From contig CAOLHI010001831.1 of NCBI GenBank assembly GCA_948474755.1, positions 1-64,000 of the forward strand: a DNA stretch of 64,000 nucleotides. Reading direction: 5' to 3'. The stretch is from Ctenosaura bakeri (Eukaryota; Chordata; Lepidosauria; Squamata; Iguanidae). The notes under the pieces were generated by a model. That model saw only the letters and a list, made by a program, of their open reading frames with translations, was not told where the DNA came from and made no database searches. Made by a program: the position numbers and the translations under genes. Below, in pieces: positions 46,095 to 58,014 of the stretch. The first letter of the stretch is position 1, and each line of letters opens with the position of its first letter.

Positions 46095-46215
46095 GTCCCA
46101 GCCCATAGCCATGCCCTCACATGCCTTGTCCATGCCCCCATGCACCCTGGCCACACCCCCATGCACTGCAGCCACACCCCCATGCACAGTGGCCACGCCC
46201 CCTGCACCGTAACCT
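46095..46215. repeat. About 24-bp minisatellite
   Basis: Four to five imperfect units built on CCATGCAC-N(5)-GCCACACCCC. Confidence 0.8.
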
Positions 46216-46329
46216 CGCCTCCTCCACACATGCCAAGGTCCGCCACTGGTTATTTCACCCTCTTTTTTTAGTGTGAAAGAATTTGTACAGTTGGAATAAC
46301 TGCTTTAGGAAAATAAAAACCTGATATAG

Positions 46330-46687
46330 TGTAGTGGTTAAATTCCAGAAACCAGAGACTCTCGGATTGGAAAGCAAGAGTTTATTTAGTTGGCTGCGCC
46401 CTCTGGTGGAATCTCTTCCAAAGACCAGAAGCCCTGAACATTCATTTCTCTAAGGTTTTATACTTTTACATAGACAATTGCAACATTTGTCAACTTGACA
46501 TTTCTTGATCATTCTCCTCCCTTATGACACTCTTCTGACTGTTCCCAAACACTGAACAAAACATCCTAAACAGACATGCTGAACCAGCCTCTAGCTAAGT
46601 GATATACGTACACATGATTATTCAAGCAGCTCCTCAGGAACTTACAGTTCATGAACTTGTAATTTTCTTTGTCAATCAGCTCTCACA
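46330..46687 (-). mobile_element. Solo LTR of family F3 (358 bp, minus)
   Basis: Flanked by ATAG on both sides (46326-46329 and 46688-46691), a perfect 4-bp TSD. In LTR sense it begins TGTGAGAGC and ends CCACTACA. It is exactly the same length as the plus-strand copy at 54853. TATA (GTATAAAACC) and AATAAA are in order. Confidence 0.9.
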
Positions 46688-46765
46688 ATAGCTTCTAGAA
46701 CTGGCATCCATTTTACTTCTTATCTTCTTCTTCTTCTTTCAGTCTTCTTTCTTTCAAGAATTATA

Positions 46766-47230
46766 CAGTTGTGTCTCCACATTTGACTTTCACAGATTTG
46801 ACTATTTGCTAGTTTCTCCAGCCCCTACCCTTCACCTCAGACACTTCTTTTCCTTCTTCTGCATGGCTCCGATCAGGCTGTTCAGCCCTTTTAAAATCTA
46901 CTTCTGGTCCTCCTCCTCCATAACCAGTAGCTTCCTGGCCAGCTAAGGATGGCTGGTGGCCCAATTTCTACACATCACAGAACCTCTCCCAATGCCCCCC
47001 ATTCCCAAGGAAGGACATGGGTGTGAGAGAGGAAGTATAGGGCCACCATGCCAACCCACACCCTTTCCCTGACCTGGTGTGGACCCTGGGCCCATGTTCT
47101 TACCACCATACCTTGGCCCCTTTCCACAGACCACAGACACACACACACACACACACATTTTGATATTTGTGATTTTTCCACTTGGGGGCATCCTGAGCCC
47201 CTAACCCTAGTGAATGTGGAGGTCAGACTG
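46766..47230. mobile_element. Tc1/mariner (Tigger-like) non-autonomous element
   Basis: Ends CAGTTGTGTCTCCACATTTG and GAATGTGGAGGTCAGACTG, with TA on both sides (46764-46765 and 47231-47232). The interior is unrelated filler with an (AC)n run at 47134-47157. No transposase. Confidence 0.75.
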
Positions 47231-47309
47231 TAGATATTAAATTGCTCTCTTATTTTTTCTTAATAAAACTTCGTTGCTGGAGAAGGTCTAGATCCATCTC
47301 TGTTGCTTT

Positions 47310-47890
47310 ACCTAAACTAGGTGTGGGCAACTTCAAAGGCTCTGTCAGGCTGATTTTGCCCTCTGGCAATTAGTGTGGGCCACATAACACAGAGGTTTGT
47401 TATCAGGGGCCTATTCATACTACACTATTAAAGGGCTATTATTCCACATTAACTGACAAGGCGGGATCTTATGGAATCCTAGGTGCAGGGTGAGGGGGCG
47501 TGCAGTTTGGTCAGAAGCATGAGAGAAGCTCCTTTGCTGAGGTTTCTTAAATGCCCCTCCCTCAACTGCCAATCTCAAGATTTCTCAGAACTCGTTCATG
47601 GCAGTTAAAATGGAATAACAGTGCTATAATTCTGAGTTGTGAACAGTCTGCAAGGTTTTGAGTGGCTTTAAAAATTAATGCCTGTTTTAAAGAAGTTTTC
47701 CCAATTTGCTGCTGCATTTGGGCAGCAAACATGGAAATCCCTTTTAAGGCAAGCATTTTTCTGCTTGTTTTAAAGGCTTTGACATACCTGTTGCTGAAAG
47801 TTGGCAGCCCAGTTTTGGCAGAGTGATGGAAGTGGTGTAAAACTGGATTTAGAGACCGCATGTAGCCCATACACCACGTGTTGCTCACTC
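47310..47890. mobile_element. Probable hAT-like element with M1 MITE nested inside
   Basis: AGGTGTGGGCAAC near the left and CACGTGTTGCTCAC near the right are loosely inverted. An M1-like MITE lies inside at 47407-47645 (CTATTATTCCACATTAACTG...AGTTAAAATGGAATAACAG). No TSD could be fixed for the outer element. Confidence 0.45.
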
Positions 47891-48045
47891 TTGGCCCAGA
47901 AAAATTATCCTAAGTTGCACAGAGGCATGCTAGATTAGGAGCAGTTGTACCAGAGACGCAACAACCTACCTTTCAGCAGAACAGAGCAAGGGTTGTAGTC
48001 AGAAATGCTCCTATTAGTATAGCTGATCTGGATCCTTCCCACTCC

Positions 48046-48416
48046 CATACCCTCCAACATTGTCCAGATGAAAACCCAGACACATACGGCCCAGCAACAT
48101 CAGAGTGTGGTCAAGATGGCGAAAGTTACAAATAAGGAAGGATACGCAAGCTAAGATAGCAGCAATTTGCTTTTGCCTGAGCCTCTTGGGGAGGGCCACA
48201 TTCTGAGCTCTTCTGTTCCTCCTGCTGAGTTATTGAGTGCAAACTACTTCCACACTTTGGATTCAGTTTGCAGCAACTGAAGTAAGCTGAGGACAGAGCA
48301 GGGGGGAATGGGAGGAAGAAAGAGAAACTGGGACATTTTAAAAGCAACTGAAAAAATGGGATGACAGAGGATTCATTGGGACTGCACCTGCCAAAATGGG
48401 ATAGTTGGAAGGTATG
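48046..48416. mobile_element. TIR element, family M3 (best copy)
   Basis: CATACCCTCCAAC...GTTGGAAGGTATG, 371 bp. Flanking hexamers CACTCC (48040-48045) and TACTCC (48417-48422) match in 5 of 6 positions. Confidence 0.8.
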
Positions 48417-48812
48417 TACTCCTGCCACAGACATTCATCTTCCATAAAGGCCAAGTCTTAGGACATGAAAAAGTAATCTGAAGGCTTGTACAGAGAGACA
48501 TGAGTCCCAAGCAAGCATAGTAACAGAGAATGATGCTGTTTGCCAGAAGAGGGTTTGGGAAGGCAGAGAAAGAAAGAGGAACCTGGCACTAAAGGCAGCC
48601 CTCTAGTTGCTGGTTTGTTTGACTTTTGGAAAACAGCAGTACAGCAACATGGTCTTTAGGACTATCACTGTGTTGGAAGAACAAAGGGAATATAGCTCCA
48701 GGTCAGTAAATGTTTGGCTTTCTATTTTGGAACTTCCTTCTCTTTGAAGAGCAGATGGCGTAACTGTTTGGGCTTGTATCAGGGTTTTGGGTGGCTTACA
48801 ATGAGAAAGCAA

Positions 48813-49720
48813 TGTTACTGCAGTTTAGGCCTCCTTGGAGATTCTCCCAGATATCATTTTGGTATCAATAATTTGGCTGTCTTCCACCACCCCTCTCCAT
48901 GTGCTTGTGAGGCCCCCAGACAAGCACAGAACTAGGCTCGGCCACTAATTGCTGGACATTCCATTCTCCACCCAGGCAGGCCAGAAATAGCCAGATCCTT
49001 GCTTTAGATCTCTCTGCAAACGCCCTCATTATGTATGCACGCTGTTTACAAAGGACTCCCTGCCCCGAGTAGGCAACCTGGCTAGCTGAATACTCAACTG
49101 CCAAGCACTGAGCATTTGCATACTGTCTACCTCTTTGTCAGTTTGGACTTAGCTTAATCATGCTAAATTTTGACTTTTCCAAAGCTTTGTTCTGCACCTG
49201 AAACACATTGTTTTCCCCAAGTAAGGCATAGCCTGCAGTTACATTTCTCCCTATAAAAACCCCTGATTCCGAGACCATCCTTGGATCGCTCCCGAGTTCC
49301 AGACCGCCTTGCTGCTGCTTTGCTTGGCGAGCTTCCCCTCAGCTCCACTTGCTGAGATACATCGAACCCCAGCATCGCCCTCTATCTTCTTTCCGGGCTT
49401 CAGGAACAGGTTTCGTATCACCTGAATCAACTATCCCTCTGAAAATCCCGCTATCATACTCACACCTTTATTTTCCTTAGTTATCTGTGTGCGTGTGTTG
49501 CTTACATTTTGTGCTTGTATTTAATAAAGATCATCCATTATTTCCAACCCAGTTTGCTTCTTGACTTGGCCTGACCCCGTAAACATTGGGTTACAAGATC
49601 CTGCTGCGTTACCCTGCCTCTCCTAGTGCCAACCAGTGCTCTTGACTATATTTCCCCATCTTGTGTAATTGTAAGGTTATTTAGGTGTCCCTCCCAGGAC
49701 CCCCAGTAAACAGGGTAACA
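48813..49720 (+). mobile_element. Solo LTR of family F1 (plus)
   Basis: Starts TGTTACTGCAG and ends CAGGGTAACA. GCAA flanks both ends exactly (48809-48812 and 49721-49724). A TATAAAAA box lies at about 49252-49259, about 270 bp before AATAAAG (about 49523). It is 908 bp, with relatives of 880 and 911 bp at 27470 and 58633. The 4-bp TSD fits a gamma-type ERV or some Gypsy elements. I cannot decide without internal sequence. Confidence 0.9.
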
Positions 49721-49845
49721 GCAAATACAACAGCAACAATCCAATATGTCCATAAAGACTAGCCCATTCTTGATATCTTTAAACATCTTTTTAAAAGTGC
49801 AGTCTCTCATAGCATCTTCATGAGACATGTCACTCTAATATACTA

Positions 49846-50230
49846 CAGTCATCCCTCCACATTCACTAGGGCTAGGAGTGCAAGACGCTGGTGAAAGTGA
49901 AAAAAACATGACTAATTCTAGGCCCTCCCAAACCATATTTAACACACAAAAAACTATGATCACCATATTTAACCCTCTGTGGATTCCTTTGAGGCATCAG
50001 TGCTCCTTCACAAGACAGAAGTGGGGGGGTTAGTGGGGTTTCCGGCTACCTCCACTGCTGCCCCCACCATTTTTAATAGAGACTTACAAGCCTCATTCAC
50101 AGTTTCTCAGTCTCATGCGGCTTGCAGTCTCTATTAAAAATGGCACAGGGAGGCGGCAGAGGTGACAGCAAATAATCCGTGGATAATCAAATCCTCAAAA
50201 GTGAAACCTGCAAATGTGGAGGGCTGACTG
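49846..50230. mobile_element. Tc1/mariner (Tigger-like) non-autonomous element
   Basis: CAGTCATCCCTCCACATTC...AAATGTGGAGGGCTGACTG, flanked by TA (49844-49845 and 50231-50232). It also has an inner inverted repeat around 50085-50145 (CCATTTTTAATAGAGACTTA / CAGTCTCTATTAAAAATGG). Confidence 0.85.
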
Positions 50231-50261
50231 TATTTCTTATTTATGTATTTATTTGTTGTTG

Positions 50262-50465
50262 ATGTTGCTCCTGGTGTTGTTGTTGTGTGCCTTCAAATAA
50301 TTTCCAACTTATGCTGATCCTCCAGTGAACATATAATGGGGTTTTCTGGAGCTGAGAGTGTGTGACTTGCCCAAGGTCACCCAGTGGATTTCCATGGTCA
50401 AGAGGGGAATCAAACCTTGGTTTCTAGGGTCATAATCCAACACAAACCACTACACCACCTTGGCT
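50262..50465 (-). mobile_element. tRNA-derived squamate SINE (near complete)
   Basis: The minus strand begins AGAGCCAAGGTGGTGTAGTGG, with a B-box-like AAGGTTTGATTCCC. It runs through CTGGGTGACCTTGGGCAAG and ends in AAGGCACACAACAACAACA. Confidence 0.85.
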
Positions 50466-50474
50466 CTATTTATC

Positions 50475-50655
50475 TGTTGGGTATATTTATACCTCTCCAG
50501 TGAACTCATGGTGGTGCACCTGACTCTCCCCTTCCCCACTTTATCCTCACAATAATCCTGTGAGGTAGGACGAGCTGAGAGAGAATGACTGAGTCAAACA
50601 TGATCGTCCCTTGCACTCTATGGCTAGGTGGAAACCTGAATCTGGATCTCTGCGG
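50475..50655 (-). mobile_element. Second SINE, MIR/CORE-like body
   Basis: TTTATCCTCACAATAATCCTGTGAGGTAGGA followed by GAGAATGACTGAGTC and GGAAACCTGAATCTGG is the antisense of a SINE tail common in reptiles. It abuts the previous SINE head to tail. Confidence 0.6.
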
Positions 50656-51089
50656 GGGTGTGCCTACAGGGAGAGGCGAATGAAGGTATTCCCCTCCTAT
50701 GCCAATCAGAATTCTGTCACCCCAATGAAATTGCAGAGAGTCATTTGCACTTGTATATCGTATTTGCTGAGTCCACATTCCTTTGGAACTTTGCTTACCT
50801 TTTTTATTTGGATGCCTAAATTGTATTTATAAATTCTCAGTGGAAGTTCTAAGTTACTGCAATGCTAGAAATGGCACTAGTGGTTAAGTCTACCAGTCAA
50901 ACTACTACTACACACTGGTTGTCTCCTATCCACATAGAGGAGCTCATACCCAGATTGGAAGCACGTGTGAGGTTTATTAATTGATCAGGGCTGAACATGC
51001 AGCCCTGAAGAGATGCTGAAATTCAAAGTAGTGCAGGTCCAGGTTATTTGAAGGACCATATTTTCTCCTATGAACCAGTCCAGTCTTTG

Positions 51090-51465
51090 AGATTGGCTGG
51101 AGAGGCCCTTCTCTCTGTCCCACCACTCTCACAGGTACATCTGGTAGGAATGTGGGAGAGGGCCTTCTCAGTGGCTGCCCCCCCCGGCTCTGGAACTCCC
51201 TTCCCAGAAAAGTCAGGCTAGTGCCCTCCCTCCTATCCTTCCGTAATCAGGTAAAGATGTTTTTATTCAGACAGGCATTCAATGTGTAATTATATCTGGC
51301 ATGTCTAGCAGAATGTGCTCTATATTGTGTTCCTGATGACTGTTTGAGTTTTAATTAGGTATTTTAACTTTTGTATTCTATGGGTTTTAATTATGTCTTT
51401 TTAACTGGAAGCCTCTTTGAGTCCCAACTTGGGTAAAAAGAGGGGTATAAATAAAGGGGATGATT
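51090..51465 (+). mobile_element. CR1/L2-clade LINE 3' UTR
   Basis: GGGAGAGGGCCTTCTCAGTGG, GCTCTGGAACTCCCTTCCC, GTTTTTATTCAGACAGGCAT and the terminal GGGTATAAATAAA are the standard 3' end of a lizard CR1/L2-type LINE. No coding part remains. Between here and 51989 there is a minus-strand Penelope-type tail (AACAAAGAGTCTTGTGACAC at about 51730). Confidence 0.7.
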
Positions 51466-51988
51466 ATGATGTGCCTGCCCTTCTGAAATCAGTTATTGGT
51501 AGTTCGGAGCTGAAAGATTAAATGTGCTAACCATTCTGTTGGAACTGTTAGCAAACACCATTGTACAAAATGGGACATTTGTTGCCAGCGCAGCTAGTTC
51601 TCTGGAGCGGGCCATTTTGTTTAAATGAGTGTAATGGGAACATATGCTTTACTTCCATCATCTATCACTTTAGTTGTGGCTTGCCTTTTTCCAGACTCAA
51701 AGCAGCCAAGATTTTTGTACTGGTGAATGAACAAAGAGTCTTGTGACACCTTAAAGATTGTAATATGAGCTTTTGTATTAATAATGTAATTATTATTCAC
51801 AATATATTTTAAATGTAAGTTCCCTTTGACCTCATTATCTATAATCATACTCCTAACCATGTGTACTGCACGAATACCTGAAATTCCACATAATACTCCA
51901 TATATTTGATGTAGTGGGCTACCAACCACAACCAGTCGTGCTATAAAAAATTTGTTTAATCTTTAAAGAGTCACAGGATTCTCTTGTA

Positions 51989-52945
51989 CAGTAGACTTCC
52001 CCTTTTGTAGCAGTTAAGGGAGCAACCCCCTCCATGCAAAAGTGGAAAAACATGAATACAAATAAAAATTGTGAATGCTTTTTTTCCCTTTAAGTTGAGA
52101 GAACACTTTTCTAGGAATGTCTAGGTCCTCCAGTGCAATTCTATGGTCAGCATCTGGCTGTGGACTATAGGATCACACTACAGCTGTGGTTCTTAACCTG
52201 TGGTCCATAGACCCACCCCCCTAGGGTCTGTAATGTTCTCACAGGGAGTCTGTGAAGGCTTGAAGTAATGTTATGAGCTTTTACAATTGAAAGAGAGGAA
52301 GAACTAATGAAGGAAAGAAAGATAGACTGGGGGACAGAGAGACAGATGGTCCTCAAAGAGCAAGTGTCTTTTGCCAATGTTAGACATCATTTGTACAAAG
52401 ATTCATGACAACATCTCAAACCATTCTAAAGTTACAAAAAACAACTGCTTGATTGCAAAAAATGTACTCAGCACTTGCTACTTCTCCATGAGATAAGAAC
52501 ATGAAAGTGAATTTTGCTGAGTGGCTGAGGGGAAGCACATGACATTTCTTGCTACCTCACATATAGCCAGAAGCCACTTTTATAACTGCACCAAACTCTA
52601 CTGTTGTCCATTAGAGTTCACAATAAAAATATTGTAACAGGAGTGTGTGCATTTACTTGTGAAAAAATATTTGATGCAGTTGGGACATTGATGCAAATGT
52701 CCCTGAGGCACCATTTGTTTTTAAATCTTAAGTATTGGTGGTGTGCGGCAACAAAAGATAAATTTAAAGGGATTCTATGGTAAAGAACTGCTGTGCTAGA
52801 CGATCTAGAGATTCATAGATAGAACGTTTTTTCCCCCCTGTGGCAACGGCAAATAAACTAAGAAAAATTTTTATATAAATAAAATAAATACCTGTGAATA
52901 ATCAAATCCACAAATTCTTAACCCACAAAAGTGGGGAGCCAACTG
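51989..52945. mobile_element. Tc1/mariner-like element split by a hAT-like insertion
   Basis: Ends CAGTAGACTTCCCCTTTTGT and CAAAAGTGGGGAGCCAACTG are inverted, with TA on both sides (51987-51988 and 52946-52947). Internal AATCAAATCCACAAATTCTT matches the other Tigger-like copies. It contains 52181-52793. Confidence 0.65.
52181..52793. mobile_element. Possible hAT-like element
   Basis: CAGCTGTGGTTCTTAACC on the left and GGTAAAGAACTGCTG on the right are imperfect inverted ends of hAT type. No matching 8-bp TSD is seen. Confidence 0.45.
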
Positions 52946-53084
52946 TAATCCTTGCACTATGAACTGAACAGAAACATTAAAAAGTAATGATCTGTGCTAG
53001 CTTTTTTTTTAAAACATTTCAGTTCCCACTTATCCCACTGATTACGTTCTGTACCCATTCACTCAGCCATTGACTCAGCCAGCC

Positions 53085-53270
53085 ACCCAAGTGTGGGTAG
53101 AATAATCTGCCAACTGAGACAATGCTCCTTGCATCTGATGAAGTGGGCTCCACTTCACTGATAGCCTATGCCAAAGAAAACTTGTTAGCCTTTCAGTTGC
53201 CACAAGGCACCATTGTCCTTTTTGCTGCAACTGACTGAGAGTGCTTGCCCTTTGGAAAGAACAAAAGAGC
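53085..53270 (+). mobile_element. Penelope-type 3' tail
   Basis: TTGCATCTGATGAAGTGGGC, CTTGTTAGCC and TGCCACAAGGCACC match the well-known PLE tail wording, as at 45640. It contains the hammerhead-like core CTGATGA-AGTG..CACT-GATA (53135-53163), with the catalytic GAAA changed to GATA. Confidence 0.6.
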
Positions 53271-54852
53271 ATGCTACCTGGGGCTAATTTCCATTTCTCA
53301 ACACAGATTTCCTCTTATCTCCCTTTGGGTTGGGTGACTCTTTAGCAAACAGCCCCTGGCTTGTATCTGAAGATAAGCCAGCAACAAGGGGCTTTTGTTT
53401 ATTTATGCATCTCCCATGGCAACTGGGTTAACTGATCTTTTTGGCTCAAGGTTATCTGAGGGGTGGTTTTTGTTGTCTTTTGCTGTCACACATAAAACAC
53501 AGGGCAATCTCTCTTCTGCCCACCTGGAACTTCTCTCTACCTTGGACTTTGGGGCACCAATCCCCTATTTGGCAAGAGTCTCCCTCAGCTTTGCAAAATT
53601 TGCTGCAATAGATCTTATGTCAACATGAATATTTCTCTAGAAATAATCTTGCATCCCACATGACATGCATGCCTACAGTCTGAGCTCCAACAGAGATTAG
53701 ACCAAAGTTCACACTGATTCAGGGGGGAAAAGACAAACAAACCAACTCTGAATTCCACGGAAAAAAAGTTGCTGTCCCTGAGGCTGATGACCCACAGGTA
53801 AGTCTGGAGGTGGATTACTAACAACTAAAGAGTTGTTCCCATGAAATGACTCAGGTTTCAACGTTGGAACACCAGCTATTCACATTTTCCTGAGAATCCA
53901 ATATGAAACTGGAGAAGTTCTAGTAAAGCCAGGATTCATAGGGTCAGAAATTAGGGCATGGATAGGAATCATGTAGACTAGAGCTCCCAGCAACCCAGTG
54001 ATGAGCAATGCTAGCAGCTTTAATTCCCAACCTTGGTTTAGGGAAATTCCAAAGTCCATATTGTGATAACATCTTTATTAGGCCAATTAAGAGACCTTCT
54101 GACATAATCTGCCAACGGCTTCAGGCTTCCCTGTCCCTTTACAGTAACAGGAGAAGAGAGGATTAATTTTCCCATCGACAATATGTTTTGATCATGGCAT
54201 TGCTGTAATGCAAAGTATTTGTGAATGGTGTAGAATTCTTGAATGCGCAATTGAAAATGAAGACCCATTGCTTTACAAAGGACCTGTACCTCCTTATAAC
54301 TTGCAACTTTTTCAGAAACTAAATATTAGTTAGAAAAATGGAGGGGGCTTATCTCCTCCTAAATTTTTAATGAAAAGGATGCAAATTCCAGTTAAAGGGG
54401 AAGAGTTTGGCCTTCCAGATTTTCTCACATAACGTCTGGTGTACTTGTTATCTTGCATTTACTTCTGGACCTGTCCATTTCAAATGAGTAATCTACCATG
54501 ATTAGCCCTGGAATCTGCCCTTTTGATACCTTTATTTAAATAGAGTGCTTGGCTTTATAAAAGAGTGCTTTATAAAAAAGAACAGTATTTTGTTAACAAT
54601 TTCAGGTACTAGAACTGTGTGCCAAATATTGTCTCATCAGTTACAATTTGACCCATATGCTCACATGAAATTGACCCAACAGAGGAATCTAGATTTGAAG
54701 ACCGGTAAGCAAACATTTTTTTTTATGGAAGGCATGGGCAGATAATGAGATTGTTACCTTACATCAAACACTTTGTGTCGCTGATGAGTTTCTGCCCCTC
54801 TCAGTTCTGCAAGAGCAGTTTAATTTGCTTATATTAGCGAAATGACAGAATT

Positions 54853-55210
54853 TGTGAGAGCAGATTGAGAAAGAAAATTACAAGTTCATGAACTGTGAGT
54901 TCTTGAGGAGCTGCTTGAGTAATCATGTGTACGTATATCGCTTAGCTAGATGCTGGTTCAGCATGCCTGTTTAGTATGTTTTGTTCAGTGTTTGGGAACA
55001 GTCAGAAGAGCATCATAAGGGGGGCGAATGATCAAGAAATGTCAAGCTGACAAATGTTGCAATTGTCTATGTAAAAGTATAAAACCTTAGAGAGATGAAT
55101 GTTCAGGACTTCTGGTCTTTGGAAGAGATTCCACCAGAGAGCCCGGCCGACTAAATAAACTCTTGCTTTCCAATCTGAGCATCTCCGGTTTCTGGGATTT
55201 AGCCGCTACA
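54853..55210 (+). mobile_element. Solo LTR of family F3 (358 bp, plus)
   Basis: TGTGAGAGC...GCCGCTACA, flanked by AATT on both sides (54849-54852 and 55211-55214). TATA (GTATAAAACC) at about 55076, AATAAAC at about 55155. The paralogous empty site in copy 1 reads GCAGAATTAACC near 14712. Confidence 0.93.
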
Positions 55211-55242
55211 AATTAACAATAGAAGCATTTGTTGTAATCTAG

Positions 55243-55463
55243 GGCCCTCCACTGTTATATGCTATACTTTTCGCCCTACACTGTTATAGTGCTATTATTC
55301 CACTTTTAACACCCTGTGGAATTCTGGAGTTTTACTGAGTTTACAGTTTACTGAGGTCCAAGAGCTCTCTGGCTGAGAACTCTGAAGGCCCCTCCCTAAA
55401 CTGCAAGCCCCAGGTGTTGAAAGTGGAATAATAACAGTATAACAGTGTAGTGTGGAAATGGCC
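55243..55463. mobile_element. Palindromic MITE, family M1
   Basis: GGCCC...GGAAATGGCC, flanked by TAG on both sides (55240-55242 and 55464-55466). Copy 1 of the surrounding LINE has the uninterrupted GTAATCTATATTTGACCC. Confidence 0.85.
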
Positions 55464-56321
55464 TAGATTTGGCCCCACAGGTTTAAATGATCTGACGTTC
55501 CCTCAATATTAGAAACATGAACTGAGGCCGACCAAGTGTCTAAACCAAGGATTTATTTGTATATATTTTTGTTATCTACGAGTAAATATGGCACGCGAGG
55601 TTTACAACCAAAACAGAACAGCAAATTGGAATGCCTAGTTCTGGTTAATCAGTGGCTAATTGTTTTAACATTTATGACAAATATGGTGATAGATCTCCAA
55701 CTACACCTTATACAGCCAAAATTGCTGTTTCAGGCATATTGGTCACCACAACATCTTTTTTAAAGAAAGGGTTATATAACTCAGCAAATTGTTGAGGATG
55801 TAATGCTGCTAGTGTGTTCTTAACACATATGTTTTGGAGTTGCCCCTTAGTTGCCTCATTTTTAGTGGAAATAATTAGGTGGATAAGCTTGGTACTGGAA
55901 AGTTCTTTGATATTTAGAAATGTGCATGTTCTTTTGAATTATCTACTTATATGCTGCAAGTTAACAAAGGACCAATGGAAATGGATCCAATGGAAATGGA
56001 TACATATGCCTTTGATTGCCAAAAGATTGATACATCAATATTAGAGAGAGAATTTTCCTTCACCTGCGATGCAATGGACAGAAGACTTAACAACATGTGC
56101 AATATTTGAAAGAATGACATATAGGCAAAGCTACAAATAGACTTATATTTGATATCTCATCAGGTTTTATAGAAACTTGTCACTAATATGGTTGTCTTTC
56201 TCTTCCTGTGTTTTCATTTTTCTGCTTTTGTTATATTGGATTATCATGGTACGTAACAAAGAAAATTTTGTGTACTTCTATCATGCTTAAATTTAATAAA
56301 ATTTCCTTTTTAAAAAAGACC

Positions 56322-56900
56322 TAGAACCATAGAGCTGAAAGAGGCCACAAGGGCCATCTAGCCCAACCCTCCTACATGTAGCAATACACAGTCAAAGTAT
56401 TCCTGACAGGTAGCCTTCCAGCCTCTGTTTAAAAACCTCCAAAGAATATGCCACTACACTCCAAGGCAGTGTATTCCCCTGTCAAACTGTCAGAAAGTTA
56501 CTCCTAATGTTTAGGCAGAACATCTTTTCCAGTATTTTGAATCTACTGCTCCATGTCCTCATCACTGGAGCAGCAGGAAACAAGTTTGCTCCATCTTCAG
56601 TATGACATCCCTCCAAATATTTAAACATGGCTGTCATGTGACATTTTAACTGATTCTTCTCCAGGCTAAACATGTCCAGCTTCCAAAGCTGCTTCTCATA
56701 GGGCATGGTTTTTAGGCCTTTTCCCATTTTGGTCTCTCTCTTCTGGTTGCATTCCATCTTGTCAATGTCCTTCTTGAATGATGAACTGCATGCAGCACTC
56801 CAGGTGGGGTCTGACCAAAGCAGAATAGAGTGGTACTATTACTTCCCTTGGCCTAGATGCTATATTCCTATTGATGCAGCCCAGAATCAGGACTCCACTG
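56322..56900 (-). mobile_element. CR1 3' end (minus)
   Basis: AACCATAGAGCTGAAAGAGG, CTTCCAGCCTCTGTTTAAAA and TTTAAACATGGCTGTCATGT are the antisense of the squamate CR1 3' region also seen in sense at 16500-16980. The minus-strand ORF at 56482-56757 is the CR1 C-terminal tail, not a host gene. 56990-57530 shows nothing recognisable. Confidence 0.9.
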
Positions 56901-57531
56901 GTACTTCCAAATACAAGTTAGCAGTCCTAGTTTCACATACTCTTCTCTCTCCTGGTTTCTCTCCCTTCTGGAGTCTCTAGTGGGCCAGATTCCAATAATC
57001 TACAAGACAGATTCATGTTCAGTTAGAAAACCTGGCTGCTGGCTTAAGGAGAGTTTGATGGATCATATCAAATTCTTATCCGCTTCCAATCAGCTTTCCT
57101 GAATTCTCACTAATGTGGTTCACTGGAATCTTGTATGGCCATTACATGCTAAATGGCATCCTAACTACAGTGCTATGTACTGGATTTCAGCCAGACACCC
57201 CCCTCTAAAACCTGATGTACTGGTAAGCAGCTCCTTTTCAGGTTCAACAAGGTTCAAGAAATGGCTGGCTGATGTTCCCACCATCTCCCATGAGCAATAT
57301 CCAGCGTAAGAAGCAGGAAAAGGACCCCTCTTGCAAATCCCCCTCATGCCAGAGAACATGTAGGTGGTGGTGGACATCAGGCAACTACTTCTCTATCAAC
57401 AGGGGAACAAACCCCCATCAATCCCAGTAGCTGCTTACCAAAAAGAAGGGTTTGAGGGACTTATATGATTCCTATGTAACCCCTAAACCAGAAGCTGCAT
57501 AGGGATTGTGAATACATAGCAGTTACAAATA

Positions 57532-57896
57532 CAGTCAACTGTCCACATTTGCGAGTTTCACTTTTGCGGATTTGATTATTCACGGATTATTTGCTATCAC
57601 CTCTACTGCCTCCCTATTCCATTTTTAACAGGGACTGCAAGCCTCCTGAGACTGAGAAACTGTGAATGAGGCTTGTAAGTCCCTTTTAAAAATGGTGTAG
57701 GGCAGCAGAGAAAGTGGCACTAAGCGCCACTAGCCACCCACTTCTGCTTTGTGAAGGAACCTTGATGCCTCAAAGGAATCCATGCTGTGTTTTTGTGTGT
57801 TAAATATGGTTTGGGAGGACCTAGAGTTATTTACTGTGTTTTCACTTTCACAGGGGTCTTGTGTCTCTAATCCCAGCAAATGTGGGGGGATGACTG
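57532..57896. mobile_element. Tc1/mariner (Tigger-like) non-autonomous element
   Basis: CAGTCAACTGTCCACATTTG...AAATGTGGGGGGATGACTG, TA on both sides (57530-57531 and 57897-57898). It is the inverted relative of 49846 over its length. Confidence 0.85.
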
Positions 57897-58014
57897 TACT
57901 TAACTGTAGGTTATGTACTCATAACTGCCCAATAGGATTTTGGCCAATATCTTTTTCAAGAATGGTCTTTCTGGGCCTTCTAGTAGAAAAGATGCATTAT
58001 TGTAAACTCAAACT

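Larger units (their letters stand above)
54030..56318 (+). mobile_element. L1-clade LINE 3' fragment, copy 2
   Basis: Better kept than copy 1 at 14020. The reading at 55814-56044 has LTHMFWSCPLVASF (Cys/His knuckle), FRNVHVLLNYL and MPLIAKRLI, followed by NFPSPAMQWTEDL and ending near AATAAAATTTCC. It carries the F3 LTR and an M1 MITE. Both sites are empty in copy 1 (14715 and 14742). Confidence 0.75.
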
